A DNA stretch of 48,910 bases from an uncultured Clostridia bacterium (GTDB lineage Bacteria > Bacillota > Clostridia > TANB77 > CAG-508), in NCBI GenBank assembly GCA_947626555.1, contig CANQSP010000006.1, forward strand, positions 1-48,910, written 5' to 3'. The notes beneath the pieces are model-generated. The model did not search any database, was not told the origin of the DNA, and saw nothing but the letters and a program-made list of their open reading frames with translations. Both the position numbers and the translations under genes were made by a program. Below are positions 10,284 to 20,389 of this stretch, in pieces; the first letter of the stretch is position 1; every line of letters begins with the position of its first letter.

Positions 10284-11230
10284 TTATTAGTAATTTCTTC
10301 TAAATCTAAAAGTTCTTGCCATCTCTTATCAACTTCTTTTTGGAATTCTTCTATCATCCATTCATTTCCTGGTTTGAACATATGCTTAAAACGTCTTTGT
10401 GGTTTTAAGAATTCTTCTACAGGAAGTTTTTTTGCTGGTTTATATGTTATTTTATATTTTCCGTTTTCAACTTCATATAAAGGCCAATAGCATGTATCTA
10501 TAGCTAATTTGTTAATTTCCATTAGCATGTCTGTAGGGTAACCCCAACCTCTAGGGCAAGGTGCTAAAACATTTAAGAATGTTGGACCTTCTGTGTATAT
10601 AGCTTTTTCTGCTTTTTCGTATAAATCTTTAAAATTATTAACACCAATAGATTGTGCAACATATGGTAAGTGATGAGATGCCATAATTTCTGTTAAGTCT
10701 TTCCTTGCTTGCATTTTTCCAGGTATAACTTTTCCAGCTGGAGAAGTTGTTGTGTCTGCAAAATGAGGTGTGGCAGAAGAACGTTGAATACCTGTATTCA
10801 TGTATGCACCGTTATCATAGCATACATAAGTCATATCATGACCTCTTTCCATTGCTCCAGATAAACTTTGGATTCCTATATCATAAGTTCCACCATCTCC
10901 ACCAAAGGCGATGAATTTTGTATGCTCATCTTCTGGTAATTTTCCTTGTCTTTTCATAGCTTTGTAAGCTGCTTCTGCACCAGAACAGGTAGCACTAGCA
11001 CATTCAAAAGCAGTATGAATATATGAATCTGTCCAAGCAGAGTATGGATAAATAAATGTAGAAACTTCCATACAGCCTGTTGCATTAGCAACTACGGCAT
11101 GGTCTTCTTCTTTTAATGCTCTCATAATCATTCTAGCTACTGGTGGAGCACCACAACCAGCACACATTCTGTGTCCTGCAGTAAATCTAGCAGGTTTTTT
11201 TGCAACGATTTCTTTTAAATTATATGCCAT
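10280..11230 (-). CDS. porB: 2-oxoacid:ferredoxin oxidoreductase beta subunit (TPP-binding), pyruvate synthase-like
   Basis: RMCAGCGAPPVARM, GGDGGTYDIGIQSLSGAMERGHD, CPRGWGYP. Confidence 0.92.
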   Translation of the reverse strand: MAYNLKEIVAKKPARFTAGHRMCAGCGAPPVARMIMRALKEEDHAVVANATGCMEVSTFIYPYSAWTDSYIHTAFECASATCSGAEAAYKAMKRQGKLPEDEHTKFIAFGGDGGTYDIGIQSLSGAMERGHDMTYVCYDNGAYMNTGIQRSSATPHFADTTTSPAGKVIPGKMQARKDLTEIMASHHLPYVAQSIGVNNFKDLYEKAEKAIYTEGPTFLNVLAPCPRGWGYPTDMLMEINKLAIDTCYWPLYEVENGKYKITYKPAKKLPVEEFLKPQRRFKHMFKPGNEWMIEEFQKEVDKRWQELLDLEEITNK

Positions 11231-11340
11231 TTTATATTATCTCCTTTCAAGTTCATATTATTTAAAATTTGCGTTTCCCATAATATTTAAATCTTTGTTT
11301 TTTAAATTTGTTTTTCGTAATATCTAGGTCATTTTTTAAT

Positions 11341-12522
11341 TTATTTTCTAAGTCCAAAGTATCTATATGGATTATCTATTTTTCCTGTTTTTACAATTTC
11401 TTGTAAATCGCTATAAACTCCATGAATATCTTTTGCAGTTGTATCTCTACCACCAATACCATATACATAGTTAACAGTAGGAACATTAACATTATTTACA
11501 TACATTCCAGATGTAACATCTTCAAATAATGCTCCACCAGCTGCATTTAAAGAATCAGATTTATCTAAAACAGCAACAGCTTTTACATGAGACAATGCCT
11601 TTGCTATTTCTTCAGCAGGGAATGGTCTAAATACTCTTACTTTTAAAAGACCTGCTTTAACTCCTTGTTCTCTTAGTTCATCTACTACAACTTTTGTAGT
11701 TCCTGCAGTTGAGTTCATACAAACTATTGCAATTTCAGCATCATCTAATCTGTATTCTTCAAAGAAAGAATATTTTCTTCCTGTTAATTTTTCAAAATCA
11801 GCAGAAACATCAGCTATAACTTTTTTAGCAGCTCTCATAGCTTCTGCTTGTTGATATTTATGTTCAAACAAATATGATTGTAAATCTAATGGACCTATGG
11901 CCATAGGTTCTTTTCTATTTAATAAATAATGTTCAGGTTTATATGTGCCAACAAATTCTTTTACTTTCTCATCTTCAATTAATTCTATATTTTCAATAGA
12001 ATGAGATGTAATAAATCCATCTTGACATACTGTAAGAGGTAATCTTACATCTTTATGTTCTGCAATTCTATGAGCCATTATTAAGTTATCATATGCTTCT
12101 TGATTGTTTTCAGAAAATAGCATAATCCAACCACTATCACGAATACCCATTGCATCAGAATGGTCATTGTGTATATTTAAAGGTCCAGAAACTGCACGAT
12201 TGACTAAAGACATAACAATTGGTAATCTTAATGAAGAAGCAATATATATCATTTCCCACATTAAAGATAAACCATTTGCTGAAGTTGCGGTCATAGCTCT
12301 TCCACCAGCTGCTTCAGCACCAATACAAGCACTCATAGCACTATGCTCACTTTCAACAGCAACAAATTCTGTGTCAACATCTCCGTTACTTACAAAAGTA
12401 GAGAAATATTGAGGTATTTCTGTTGAAGGTGTGATAGGGAATGCAGCTACAACATCAGGATTAATTTGTTTCATCGCAATTGCTGAAGCTTCATTACCAC
12501 TTAAACGTTCTCTAATTCCCAT
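11341..12522 (-). CDS. porA: 2-oxoacid:ferredoxin oxidoreductase alpha subunit
   Basis: GNEASAIAMKQINPDVVAAFPITPSTEIPQ...EFVAVESEHSAMSACIGAEAAGGRAMTATSANGLSLMWE. Confidence 0.93.
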   Translation of the reverse strand: MGIRERLSGNEASAIAMKQINPDVVAAFPITPSTEIPQYFSTFVSNGDVDTEFVAVESEHSAMSACIGAEAAGGRAMTATSANGLSLMWEMIYIASSLRLPIVMSLVNRAVSGPLNIHNDHSDAMGIRDSGWIMLFSENNQEAYDNLIMAHRIAEHKDVRLPLTVCQDGFITSHSIENIELIEDEKVKEFVGTYKPEHYLLNRKEPMAIGPLDLQSYLFEHKYQQAEAMRAAKKVIADVSADFEKLTGRKYSFFEEYRLDDAEIAIVCMNSTAGTTKVVVDELREQGVKAGLLKVRVFRPFPAEEIAKALSHVKAVAVLDKSDSLNAAGGALFEDVTSGMYVNNVNVPTVNYVYGIGGRDTTAKDIHGVYSDLQEIVKTGKIDNPYRYFGLRK

Positions 12523-12840
12523 TTATTTTACCCCCTCTTCTTCCATTGCTATTGCACCGAAAGGGCATACTTTTGCACATACGCCACAGCCTTTACAATA
12601 GTCATAATCAAAATCTGTTCTTTTTAAATCTTCTTTAACTGGAATAGCGTTATCTGGGCAAACAGGGAAGCAAAGTCCACATTGTTTGCACTTATCAGAT
12701 AAAAATACAGGTTTTACACTTCTCCAATCTCCTGTTTTAAAGTTTACTGCATTGCCAGCATCATATATATCGCCACCAGGTGTCATTTGGCTTGCAGGTG
12801 TATCTTTATTTATTTTAACTTCTGACATATTAATTATCAT
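12523..12840 (-). CDS. porD: 2-oxoacid:ferredoxin oxidoreductase delta (ferredoxin-like) subunit
   Basis: CKQCGLCFPVCPDNAI...CKGCGVCAKVCPFGAI; overlaps the alpha-subunit start. Confidence 0.92.
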   Translation of the reverse strand: MIINMSEVKINKDTPASQMTPGGDIYDAGNAVNFKTGDWRSVKPVFLSDKCKQCGLCFPVCPDNAIPVKEDLKRTDFDYDYCKGCGVCAKVCPFGAIAMEEEGVK

Positions 12841-12959
12841 CCTTTCACTTTAAGCAAAATAAATTGCTTATTATTTTTATTGAACTTTAAAATTATATAG
12901 ATATTTAATTTTTAAAAATTAATACTAAATATCAAATTCACGTTCAAGTAAAAATTACA

Positions 12960-13538
12960 CTAAATTTTCTTAACTTCTTTTAAAGCTGTTTCAATAGCTT
13001 TCATATTTCCTTCAATAACTTCAGGCTTTTTAGCAAATTTGTGTTTAAAAGAACCTTTCATGTCTTCTAAGAATTCTTCATCAGACATTATATTGGATAC
13101 TTTTACTATAGCTGCAAGCATTGGGGTATTAGGAAAATACTTTCCTAAAGCATCTACAGAAATTTTTCTTGCATCTATTGTATAAACTGCACCCTTGTAG
13201 CCTTTTAGTACACTTTTTAAATAATCTGCATCTCTTGTTGTGTTAATAATAATTGCACCACTTTCTTTTAAACCAGCAGTAACGTCAACAGATTCAAGTA
13301 ATGTATCATCTACAACAACTACATAATCAGGCTCATAAATATTGCTATGTAGCCTTATAGGTGATGTACTGATACGGTTGTATGCTGTAATTGGTGCACC
13401 CATTCTTTCTGGACCATATTCAGGAAAACCTTGAATGTATTTTCCAGTATTGAATGCGGCATCTGCAAGTAAAAGTGAAGCTGTTTTTGCACCTTGACCA
13501 CCTCTACCATGCCATCTAATTTCAATCATATTCTCCAT
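12960..13538 (-). CDS. porC: 2-oxoacid:ferredoxin oxidoreductase gamma subunit
   Basis: IEIRWHGRGGQGAKTASLLLADAAF...GPERMGAPITAYNRIS. Confidence 0.92.
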   Translation of the reverse strand: MENMIEIRWHGRGGQGAKTASLLLADAAFNTGKYIQGFPEYGPERMGAPITAYNRISTSPIRLHSNIYEPDYVVVVDDTLLESVDVTAGLKESGAIIINTTRDADYLKSVLKGYKGAVYTIDARKISVDALGKYFPNTPMLAAIVKVSNIMSDEEFLEDMKGSFKHKFAKKPEVIEGNMKAIETALKEVKKI

Positions 13539-13668
13539 TAAAAATCATTCCTTGTAAATAGATTTAGGTTTTTTTAGGATATACCTATAAACCCTATAGA
13601 ATTTTATACATTTTATTATAAAAAAATTCATGACTAAAGTATATGTCTAAAACGAAAGAATGTCAAGG

Positions 13669-13901
13669 GTAAACTATTGGGGACGGGGTTAAATAGTTTA
13701 ACCCAAAGTCAGTTTATATTACTTGCAAAACATTAATATTATATATTTTGAAGTGGTTCGTGGGGACCATTTTAGAAAATGTTACGAACGTATGTAAGTT
13801 ACATTTTCTTAAATGGGGCAACGTAAAAATATATAATATTAATGTTTTGCAATAGAGCAAATACTTGGTTAAACTATTTAACCCCGTCCCCAATAGTTTT
13901 A
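13669..13901. repeat. Palindromic repeat element E3, long subfamily with an internal palindrome
   Basis: TIRs 13669-13701 / 13869-13901 (ttggggacgggg / ccccgtccccaa); internal palindrome 13723-13850. Confidence 0.92.
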
Positions 13902-13987
13902 TAAATAAATACAGAAAAATATTGAAATAGTTAAAGATTTAATATAAAATTAAAGCAATAAAAATTATAAAAAGAAGGTAAAAATAA

Positions 13988-14539
13988 ATGGAAAAATTAA
14001 AAGAAGATAGTGGATCAATTTCAGTGATAGTAATAGCTACAGTATTAGTATTAACAATAATATTAATGTCAATTTTTGCAGTAACTTTAAATCAGGAAAA
14101 AGGTCAGGTGCAGAGTAATTTAAAAATAAAAGAGTTATATGGGGAAGATGTTAATAGAATAGATGAAATATATAATGAAATTATTTTTAATATGGAGCAA
14201 CAAAATAAATTGATGGAAGAAATGCAAAATACTACTGAAAATGAGGATTCAGAGGATTTAGACAATGAGAAAGTAGAAAATACAGACGAAAGTGATGAAG
14301 AGAATAATGAAAATGATGAAACTGAAAATAGTGATGAAAATAGCGAAAATAATGAAAACGAAAATAAATTAAATAATAATATCACAAATGAAGTAAGTAA
14401 TAATAATACAAATGAAATAGGTAATAATATTGCAAATGAAATAAGTAACAATGTCACAAATGAAATAAGTAACAGTACTAAAAATGAAGTAAACGACGGA
14501 GATAATTTAAATAAGCAAGCAAATGTTATGAATAATTAG
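13988..14539 (+). CDS. Single-TM secreted/pilin-like protein with acidic and Asn/Glu low-complexity tail
   Basis: DSGSISVIVIATVLVLTIILMSIFAVTLNQEKGQ N-terminus; NNITNEVSNNNTNEIGNNIANEISNN tail. Confidence 0.65.
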   Translation: MEKLKEDSGSISVIVIATVLVLTIILMSIFAVTLNQEKGQVQSNLKIKELYGEDVNRIDEIYNEIIFNMEQQNKLMEEMQNTTENEDSEDLDNEKVENTDESDEENNENDETENSDENSENNENENKLNNNITNEVSNNNTNEIGNNIANEISNNVTNEISNSTKNEVNDGDNLNKQANVMNN

Positions 14540-14618
14540 CAAATTAAAAAGTAAAAAATGAAAAAAGAAAATACTAATAAAATTATACATATCAATTTAA
14601 ATTTAGTGAAATTTATAT

Positions 14619-14660
14619 AAAAAGAGAAAAAGAATATGAACCCTTTTTCTCTTTTTTGAC
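14619..14660. terminator. Intrinsic terminator between convergent small genes
   Basis: aaaaagagaaaaag...cctttttctctttttt hairpin. Confidence 0.75.
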
Positions 14661-14715
14661 TATTTAAAATATAAAAAATTTTTTTACTTTTGAGTTATAT
14701 GAATTGCAAAAATAT

Positions 14716-15078
14716 TTATTTTACATCTAAAACTTCAGATTCATTAATAAGAATTTCTGCATCATCTTTTAGTAATGTATAAGTGCCATTTTTATTATTT
14801 AATATAGAAGAAAAACCTTCGCTTTCATCAAAACTATTAAAATACTCTGTTATAGTAAGATTTTTATCATCCATTTTTAGTAACTTATATTTTAAAAGCA
14901 AAGTGTTAATTTCATCAAATAAAATTTCTTTTTTACTAGCACTAACATATCCTTTTGAAAAATCAATTATATTGTTTTCACCAAGAATAAAAGTAAAAGA
15001 TACACTTAATAGAATAATTAATATAATTATAGTAACGACTAAAACAATTAAAGTTATACCTTTGTTATTTCTAAACAT
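14716..15078 (-). CDS. Pseudopilin-like protein with a type IV N-terminal methylation-type motif
   Basis: MFRNNKGITLIVLVVTIIILIILLSVSF resembles prepilin G-[I/F]TL. Confidence 0.75.
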   Translation of the reverse strand: MFRNNKGITLIVLVVTIIILIILLSVSFTFILGENNIIDFSKGYVSASKKEILFDEINTLLLKYKLLKMDDKNLTITEYFNSFDESEGFSSILNNKNGTYTLLKDDAEILINESEVLDVK

Positions 15079-15544
15079 AGTAACCCTCCATTTCTTTTAT
15101 ATATTTTAAAAATATATTTAACATTAAAACGATTATATGGTTAAGTGTAATATATACTTAAAATTAAATAATAAACATATTCAACTAGATGTATTAAAAG
15201 ACATTCCTAATTGTAAATCGATTATATATTAAGGTTTGACAGTTATCAAGACTTTTTTGAAAATTATAAAGTAAAAAATTAAAATTGTATCCTAAATATA
15301 CAGTATATATTTTTAAAATAAATATTTAATAATGAATATATTTGAATGAAATATATTCATTTTTCATAAATTTGTTGAATAAATAATTGAGTTTAGACTA
15401 TGTGGTCAGAATTATTGATAAAGCTCAAAATAAATAATAAAATTACAATGTTTTAATTGACTTTGCAGAATATAAGTTATAAAATATTAAAATAAAAATA
15501 TACATTATAAAAAAACACATTCCTAATAAAGGAGAGAACAAAAA

Positions 15545-16592
15545 ATGATAATATTATTAGATGCAATGGGGCGGAGACAATGCACCAGATGCAAACATAA
15601 AAGGAGCAGTAAAAGCAATAAATGACATAGAAGCAGAAGTACTTTTAATAGGAGATAAAAACATTATAAATTCTAAAATAAAAGAATTTTATGGTAAAGA
15701 TGATATAAGCGAAATATCTCCAAGGTTAAAAATACACCATACATCAGAAACAATAGAAATGTGTGATATACCAACACAGGCAATTAAACAAAAAAAGGAT
15801 TCTTCAATGGTAGTAGGCTTTAATCTGTTAAAAGAAGGAAAAGGAGACGTTTTTATTTCAGCAGGAAATTCAGGGGCACTTTTAACAGGAGCAACACTTT
15901 TAGTAGGAAGAATAAAAGGTATAGATAGACCAGCACTAGCTGGAATTTTGCCAGCATATAAAGGAAAATTAATGCTAATAGATTGTGGTTCAAATACAAA
16001 TTGTAAGCCAATAAATCTATTACAATTTGCACAGATGGCAAGTATATATCAGAAAAGTACATTTGGAAAAGAAAATCCAACAGTAGGTTTATTAAATATA
16101 GGAACAGAAGAAACAAAAGGAAATGATTTAATAAGAGAGTCATATGCATTATTAAAAGAAAAATCTAAAGATTTAGATATTAATTTCGTAGGAAGTGTAG
16201 AAGGTAGAGATGCATTTTCTGGAAAATTAGATATATTAGTAGCAGATGGTTTTACTGGAAATGTATTTTTAAAAACAGTAGAAGGTGTTGGAAAACTTGT
16301 AAAAAGAACTTTAACAGAAAGCATAAAAAAGAATGTTTTTACAATGTTAGGAGCATTACCTGCAATGCCATCAATAAATGCATTGTCAAAAGCAATGGAT
16401 TATAAAGAATATGGAGGAGCTCTATTTTTAGGAGTAAAAAAACCAGTTATAAAAGCTCATGGAAGTAGTGATGAAAAGCTATTTGAATTTACTGTAAAGC
16501 AAGCTGAACAGTTTGTTAAAAATAAAGCTGTTGAAAAATTAATAGAAGCTTTTGAGCAAGATAAGGCAAGTGTAGAAGTTAAACAGAATTAA
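15545..16592 (+). CDS. plsX: Phosphate acyltransferase PlsX, +1 frame break at CGG codon (15572-15574)
   Basis: SD aaggagag, ATG 15545: MIILLDAMG | CGG; +1 frame gives GDNAPD...; FISAGNSGALLTGATLLVGRIKGIDRPALAG; SSDEKLFEFTVKQA. Confidence 0.9.
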
Positions 16593-16710
16593 AATAATGT
16601 CACAAAAATAAAATTTATAAAATAATAATAAATGCTTGACATTTATAGCAACATGTATTATTGTTAAGAAAAATACTGATAAATATATGAGAGGAGGTGC
16701 AAGCATAATA

Positions 16711-16953
16711 ATGACAAACGAAGAAATATTTGAAAAGGTAAAAGAAATAATTGTAGAACAATTAGGAGTAACAGATACAACAGTTACTATGGAAGCATCT
16801 TTTATAGACGATTTAGGGGCAGATTCTTTAGATATAGTTGAATTAATAATGGCATTAGAAGAAGAATTTGATACAGAAATTCCTGATTCAGATGCAGAAA
16901 AAATTGTTACAGTAGGAGATGTAGTAGATTATATAAAAGAACATTTAGCATAA
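16711..16953 (+). CDS. acpP: Acyl carrier protein
   Basis: [20 protein letters not shown]...[30 protein letters not shown] 16711 preceded by gaggaggtg. Confidence 0.95.
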   Translation: MTNEEIFEKVKEIIVEQLGVTDTTVTMEASFIDDLGADSLDIVELIMALEEEFDTEIPDSDAEKIVTVGDVVDYIKEHLA

Positions 16954-16969
16954 GATAAAATAATTTGAA

Positions 16970-17010
16970 AATTGTCAAAGGTAAAACCTATTTTGGCAAT
17001 TTTTTTTATT
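16970..17010 (+). terminator. Intrinsic terminator after acpP
   Basis: aaaattgtcaaaggtaaaacctattttggcaattttttt. Confidence 0.7.
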
Positions 17011-17078
17011 TAATAAAAAGAATGTACTTTTTATTTTTTTTATGATAATATATTAATCATGAAAGGAGGCAAGATTTA

Positions 17079-17750
17079 ATGGGACTAGAAAAATTAGAAC
17101 AAAGCATAAACTATAGCTTTAAAAATAAAGAACTATTAAAAAAAGCATTAACACATAGTTCATATGCATTTGAAAATCATACAGAAAGTAATGAAAAACT
17201 AGAATTCTTAGGAGATAGCATATTAGAGTTTATATCTAGTAAATATTTATATGAAAATTTCCCAAAATTAAAAGAAGGAGAAATGACTAAAGTTAGAGCA
17301 GATATAGTATGTGAAAGAAGTTTGTATCAAGTTGCAAAATTGCATAATTTTAGTGATTTCTTATATGTAGGAAAAAGTGAAATTCAAAATCATGGAAACA
17401 CAAGGCCAGCTATAATGGCAGATAGTGTTGAAGCATTAATTGCGGCAATTTATTTTGATTCTGGAATAGATGAAGCGGAAAAATTTATTGTAAATAATTT
17501 AAAAATAGCAGCAGAAGTTGCTAGTAAAAATGTAGGACAAAAAGATTATAAAACAGTATTACAAGAAAAATTACAAATACATGGTGATGTAAAAATTGAG
17601 TATAAAATAATAAAAGAACAAGGACCAGATCATGATAAAAAATTTACAGCAGTAGTAAGTTGCAATGGTAAGTTATTGCAACAAGGAGAGGGTAAAACAA
17701 AAAAAGCAGCAGAAATGGAAGCTGCAAAAAAAGCAATAGAGCAAATGTAA
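17079..17750 (+). CDS. rnc: Ribonuclease III
   Basis: NEKLEFLGDSILEF signature, C-terminal dsRBD (DYKTVLQEKLQ...GEGKTKKAAEMEAAKKA). Confidence 0.95.
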   Translation: MGLEKLEQSINYSFKNKELLKKALTHSSYAFENHTESNEKLEFLGDSILEFISSKYLYENFPKLKEGEMTKVRADIVCERSLYQVAKLHNFSDFLYVGKSEIQNHGNTRPAIMADSVEALIAAIYFDSGIDEAEKFIVNNLKIAAEVASKNVGQKDYKTVLQEKLQIHGDVKIEYKIIKEQGPDHDKKFTAVVSCNGKLLQQGEGKTKKAAEMEAAKKAIEQM

Positions 17751-17849
17751 AGTAAAAAAATAGCCTAAAAAGTAGGTAAACTATAAAAACAAATGATGCC
17801 AATAAAATATTAATAATACTAAAAAATATTATAAGGATGGTGGAAGACT

Positions 17850-18920
17850 ATGAAGAAAGAATATATAATACCAATATTTGTACCACACTTAGGATGCCCA
17901 CACACATGTGTATTTTGCAATCAGGCCAAAATAAGTGGAGAACAAAGACAGGTAAGGGCTAAAGATGTAAAAGAAACAATAGAATATTATTTAAAAAACT
18001 TTAAAACAGAGCATAATGAAATAGAAGTGGCATTTTTTGGAGGAAGTTTTACTGCTATTGACATTGATTTACAAAAAGAGTTATTAGAAGCTGCATATGA
18101 ATATATAGAGCAAGGGAAAGTAGATAGTATAAGAATATCTACAAGACCAGATTATATAGACAAAAATATTTTAAAAATGTTGAAAAAGTATAAAGTAAAA
18201 ACAATTGAACTAGGAGTTCAATCAACAAATGATTATATATTAAAAATATCACAAAGAGGACATACTTTTCAGGATGTAAAAAAAGCATCAAGACTTATTA
18301 GATTATATGGTTTTAGATTAGGGCATCAAATGATGGTAGGTCTTCCAGAAAGTACTAAATTAGATGAATTAAAAACAGCAAAAGATTTAATAAAATTAAA
18401 ACCTAAAATAGTAAGAATTTATCCTGTACTTGTGATAAAGGGAACAGAGTTAGAAGAACAATACAACAATGGAACATATGAGCCTCTTTCAGTAACACAA
18501 GCAGTAGAAAGATGTAAAGAAATAGCAGATTTATTTAATAGAAAGAAAATAAAAATAATAAGAATAGGCTTACAAAATACTGAAGAAATAACGGATCCAA
18601 ATGATAAGAATAGTGAAGTTGTAGCAGGACCATTCCATCCAGCATTTAGGCAACTTGTAGAAGCAGGCTTATGGTATGATACAATAGTAGAAAGAATAAA
18701 ACAATTTAATGTAAAAGTTAAAGAAGTTGAAATAAAGGCTAACCCAGAAGACATAAACAATATAATTGGTCATAAGAAAGAAAATATAGAAAAATTAAGA
18801 GATATATATGAAGTAGATGTAATAGTAAAAGCGGATGAAGCAATAAAACAAGGAAAATTTGAAATAGAAATAAAGAAAACATATGATGATATATTAAAAG
18901 AAAAAATTGGAGCAAAATAG
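17850..18920 (+). CDS. Elp3-like radical SAM protein
   Basis: PHLGCPHTCVFCNQ CxxxCxxC motif, AFFGGSFTAID; position after rnc typical of Clostridia. Confidence 0.88.
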   Translation: MKKEYIIPIFVPHLGCPHTCVFCNQAKISGEQRQVRAKDVKETIEYYLKNFKTEHNEIEVAFFGGSFTAIDIDLQKELLEAAYEYIEQGKVDSIRISTRPDYIDKNILKMLKKYKVKTIELGVQSTNDYILKISQRGHTFQDVKKASRLIRLYGFRLGHQMMVGLPESTKLDELKTAKDLIKLKPKIVRIYPVLVIKGTELEEQYNNGTYEPLSVTQAVERCKEIADLFNRKKIKIIRIGLQNTEEITDPNDKNSEVVAGPFHPAFRQLVEAGLWYDTIVERIKQFNVKVKEVEIKANPEDINNIIGHKKENIEKLRDIYEVDVIVKADEAIKQGKFEIEIKKTYDDILKEKIGAK

Positions 18921-19082
18921 TAGAAAGCTATATAAGCAAAGTTAGTAGCATAAAGATATAATAAAAAATTTATATTGTGATAATAAAAAATTCATGCAGA
19001 AAACATTATAAAATAAAAAAGTATAAAAAGAAATAAAAAAGTAAATAATCCATATAAATATAAATTTCGTAAAATATGCGAA

Positions 19083-19961
19083 ATGGAGGTTTATATGGAT
19101 TTTATTAAGACTAAAAAAATATTAAAGATAAGAAAATATACATATGAATTATTTTTTATAATATTAGGTTCTGCAATAATGGCAACAGGAACATCATTTT
19201 TTTTACTTCCAAATCAATTATCATCTGGAGGATTTTCTGGAATAGCAACTATTTTTTACTATTTATTTGGAACTCCAATGGGTGCTATAATTTTAGCCTT
19301 AAACACTCCGCTTATTATATTTGCCTATTTTAGAATAGGAAAGGAACTTGTGATAAAAACTATATTAGGAACCTTTTTCCTGTCAGCATTTATTGATTTA
19401 TTTAATAAACTAAATCCTCTTACGGAAGATAGGTTTTTAGGGTGTATTTATGGTGGAATAGTAACAGGAATTGGTTCAGGATTAATATTAAAAGTTACAG
19501 CCTCTACAGGAGGAACAGACTTACTTTCATATATAATAAGAAGCTTTAGACCTTACTATAAAGCAAGTACATTAATAGTTATTGTAGATACAATAATAGT
19601 CGGATTAAACGTAATTTTCTTCAGAGATATAGAAGTAGGTCTATATTCAGCCATTACAATATTTGTAATGGGTAAAATGATAGATATAATATTTGAAGGT
19701 GTAGACTTTACAAAAGTAATGTATATAATATCAGATAAGTATAATCAAATAGCAAAAAACATAGGAAAAAAAGTAAATAGAGGAAGTACTGGTATATATG
19801 CAAAAGGTATGTTTAAAAATGATGAGAAAATGATGCTCTTTTGCGTAGGCTCTAGAAATGAAGTGGCTAGAATAAAGCAGATAGCATTAAGTATAGACAA
19901 TAGAGCATTTATAGTAGTTTCCAATGCAAGAGAAACTTTTGGAAAAGGATTCAAAAAATAA
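19083..19961 (+). CDS. YitT family membrane protein
   Basis: GSAIMATGTSFFLLPNQLSSGGFSGIATI..., C-terminal DUF2179-like domain. Confidence 0.9.
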   Translation: MEVYMDFIKTKKILKIRKYTYELFFIILGSAIMATGTSFFLLPNQLSSGGFSGIATIFYYLFGTPMGAIILALNTPLIIFAYFRIGKELVIKTILGTFFLSAFIDLFNKLNPLTEDRFLGCIYGGIVTGIGSGLILKVTASTGGTDLLSYIIRSFRPYYKASTLIVIVDTIIVGLNVIFFRDIEVGLYSAITIFVMGKMIDIIFEGVDFTKVMYIISDKYNQIAKNIGKKVNRGSTGIYAKGMFKNDEKMMLFCVGSRNEVARIKQIALSIDNRAFIVVSNARETFGKGFKK

Positions 19962-19997
19962 GGACGGTTCTAAAATTCCGGAAAATAGGGACGGACG

Positions 19998-20040
19998 TTG
20001 ATACTAGAAATATGAGTATCAATATTCGTCCTTTTATGTA
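19998..20040 (+). repeat. Hairpin sequence / possible terminator-like repeat
   Basis: gggacggacgttgatact - agaaatatg - agtatcaatattcgtcctttt, about 17-bp stem with wobble pairs. Confidence 0.6.
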
Positions 20041-20389
20041 GTGTAGAAAAATGACTAAATTTGACGAAAACTTTTTGTTGACATAATTGCAAGAACATGG
20101 TATAAAATATTATAAATTTTAAATTAAAATCAAACTTTAAATCAGCTTTTAATATTTAAATCAAATTTAAATTATAAAAATTCAAAAATACTCAAAAAAT
20201 AAAAATTTAAAAATCTTAAGAGAAAAAGTTGAGAAATAACAATCAATATAGGAATTTATCAAACATAATAGTTAAAAATCTAAAAAAATCCAAGAAATGA
20301 AGAAAATAAGAGAAAAAGTGAGGTGATAGATTTTTACATATATATAAACTTATAAATCAAAATTGACATAAAAGGTCAAACAAATTAAA

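Noticed and set aside
10248-10490. Plus-strand ORF of 80 aa overlapping repeat E2 and porB
   Set aside because: Antisense to a strongly supported porB and begins inside a repeat arm.
15561-15575. ATG at 15561 as the real plsX start (MQWGGDNAPD, as in the ORF track)
   Set aside because: It removes the conserved MIILLDAM beta-strand, and the SD is positioned for ATG 15545; a frame break is the better explanation.
16636-16710. N-terminal extension of acpP in the ORF track ([25 protein letters not shown])
   Set aside because: The acyl carrier protein start is the SD-preceded ATG at 16711; the upstream part overlaps a plausible TTGACA promoter.
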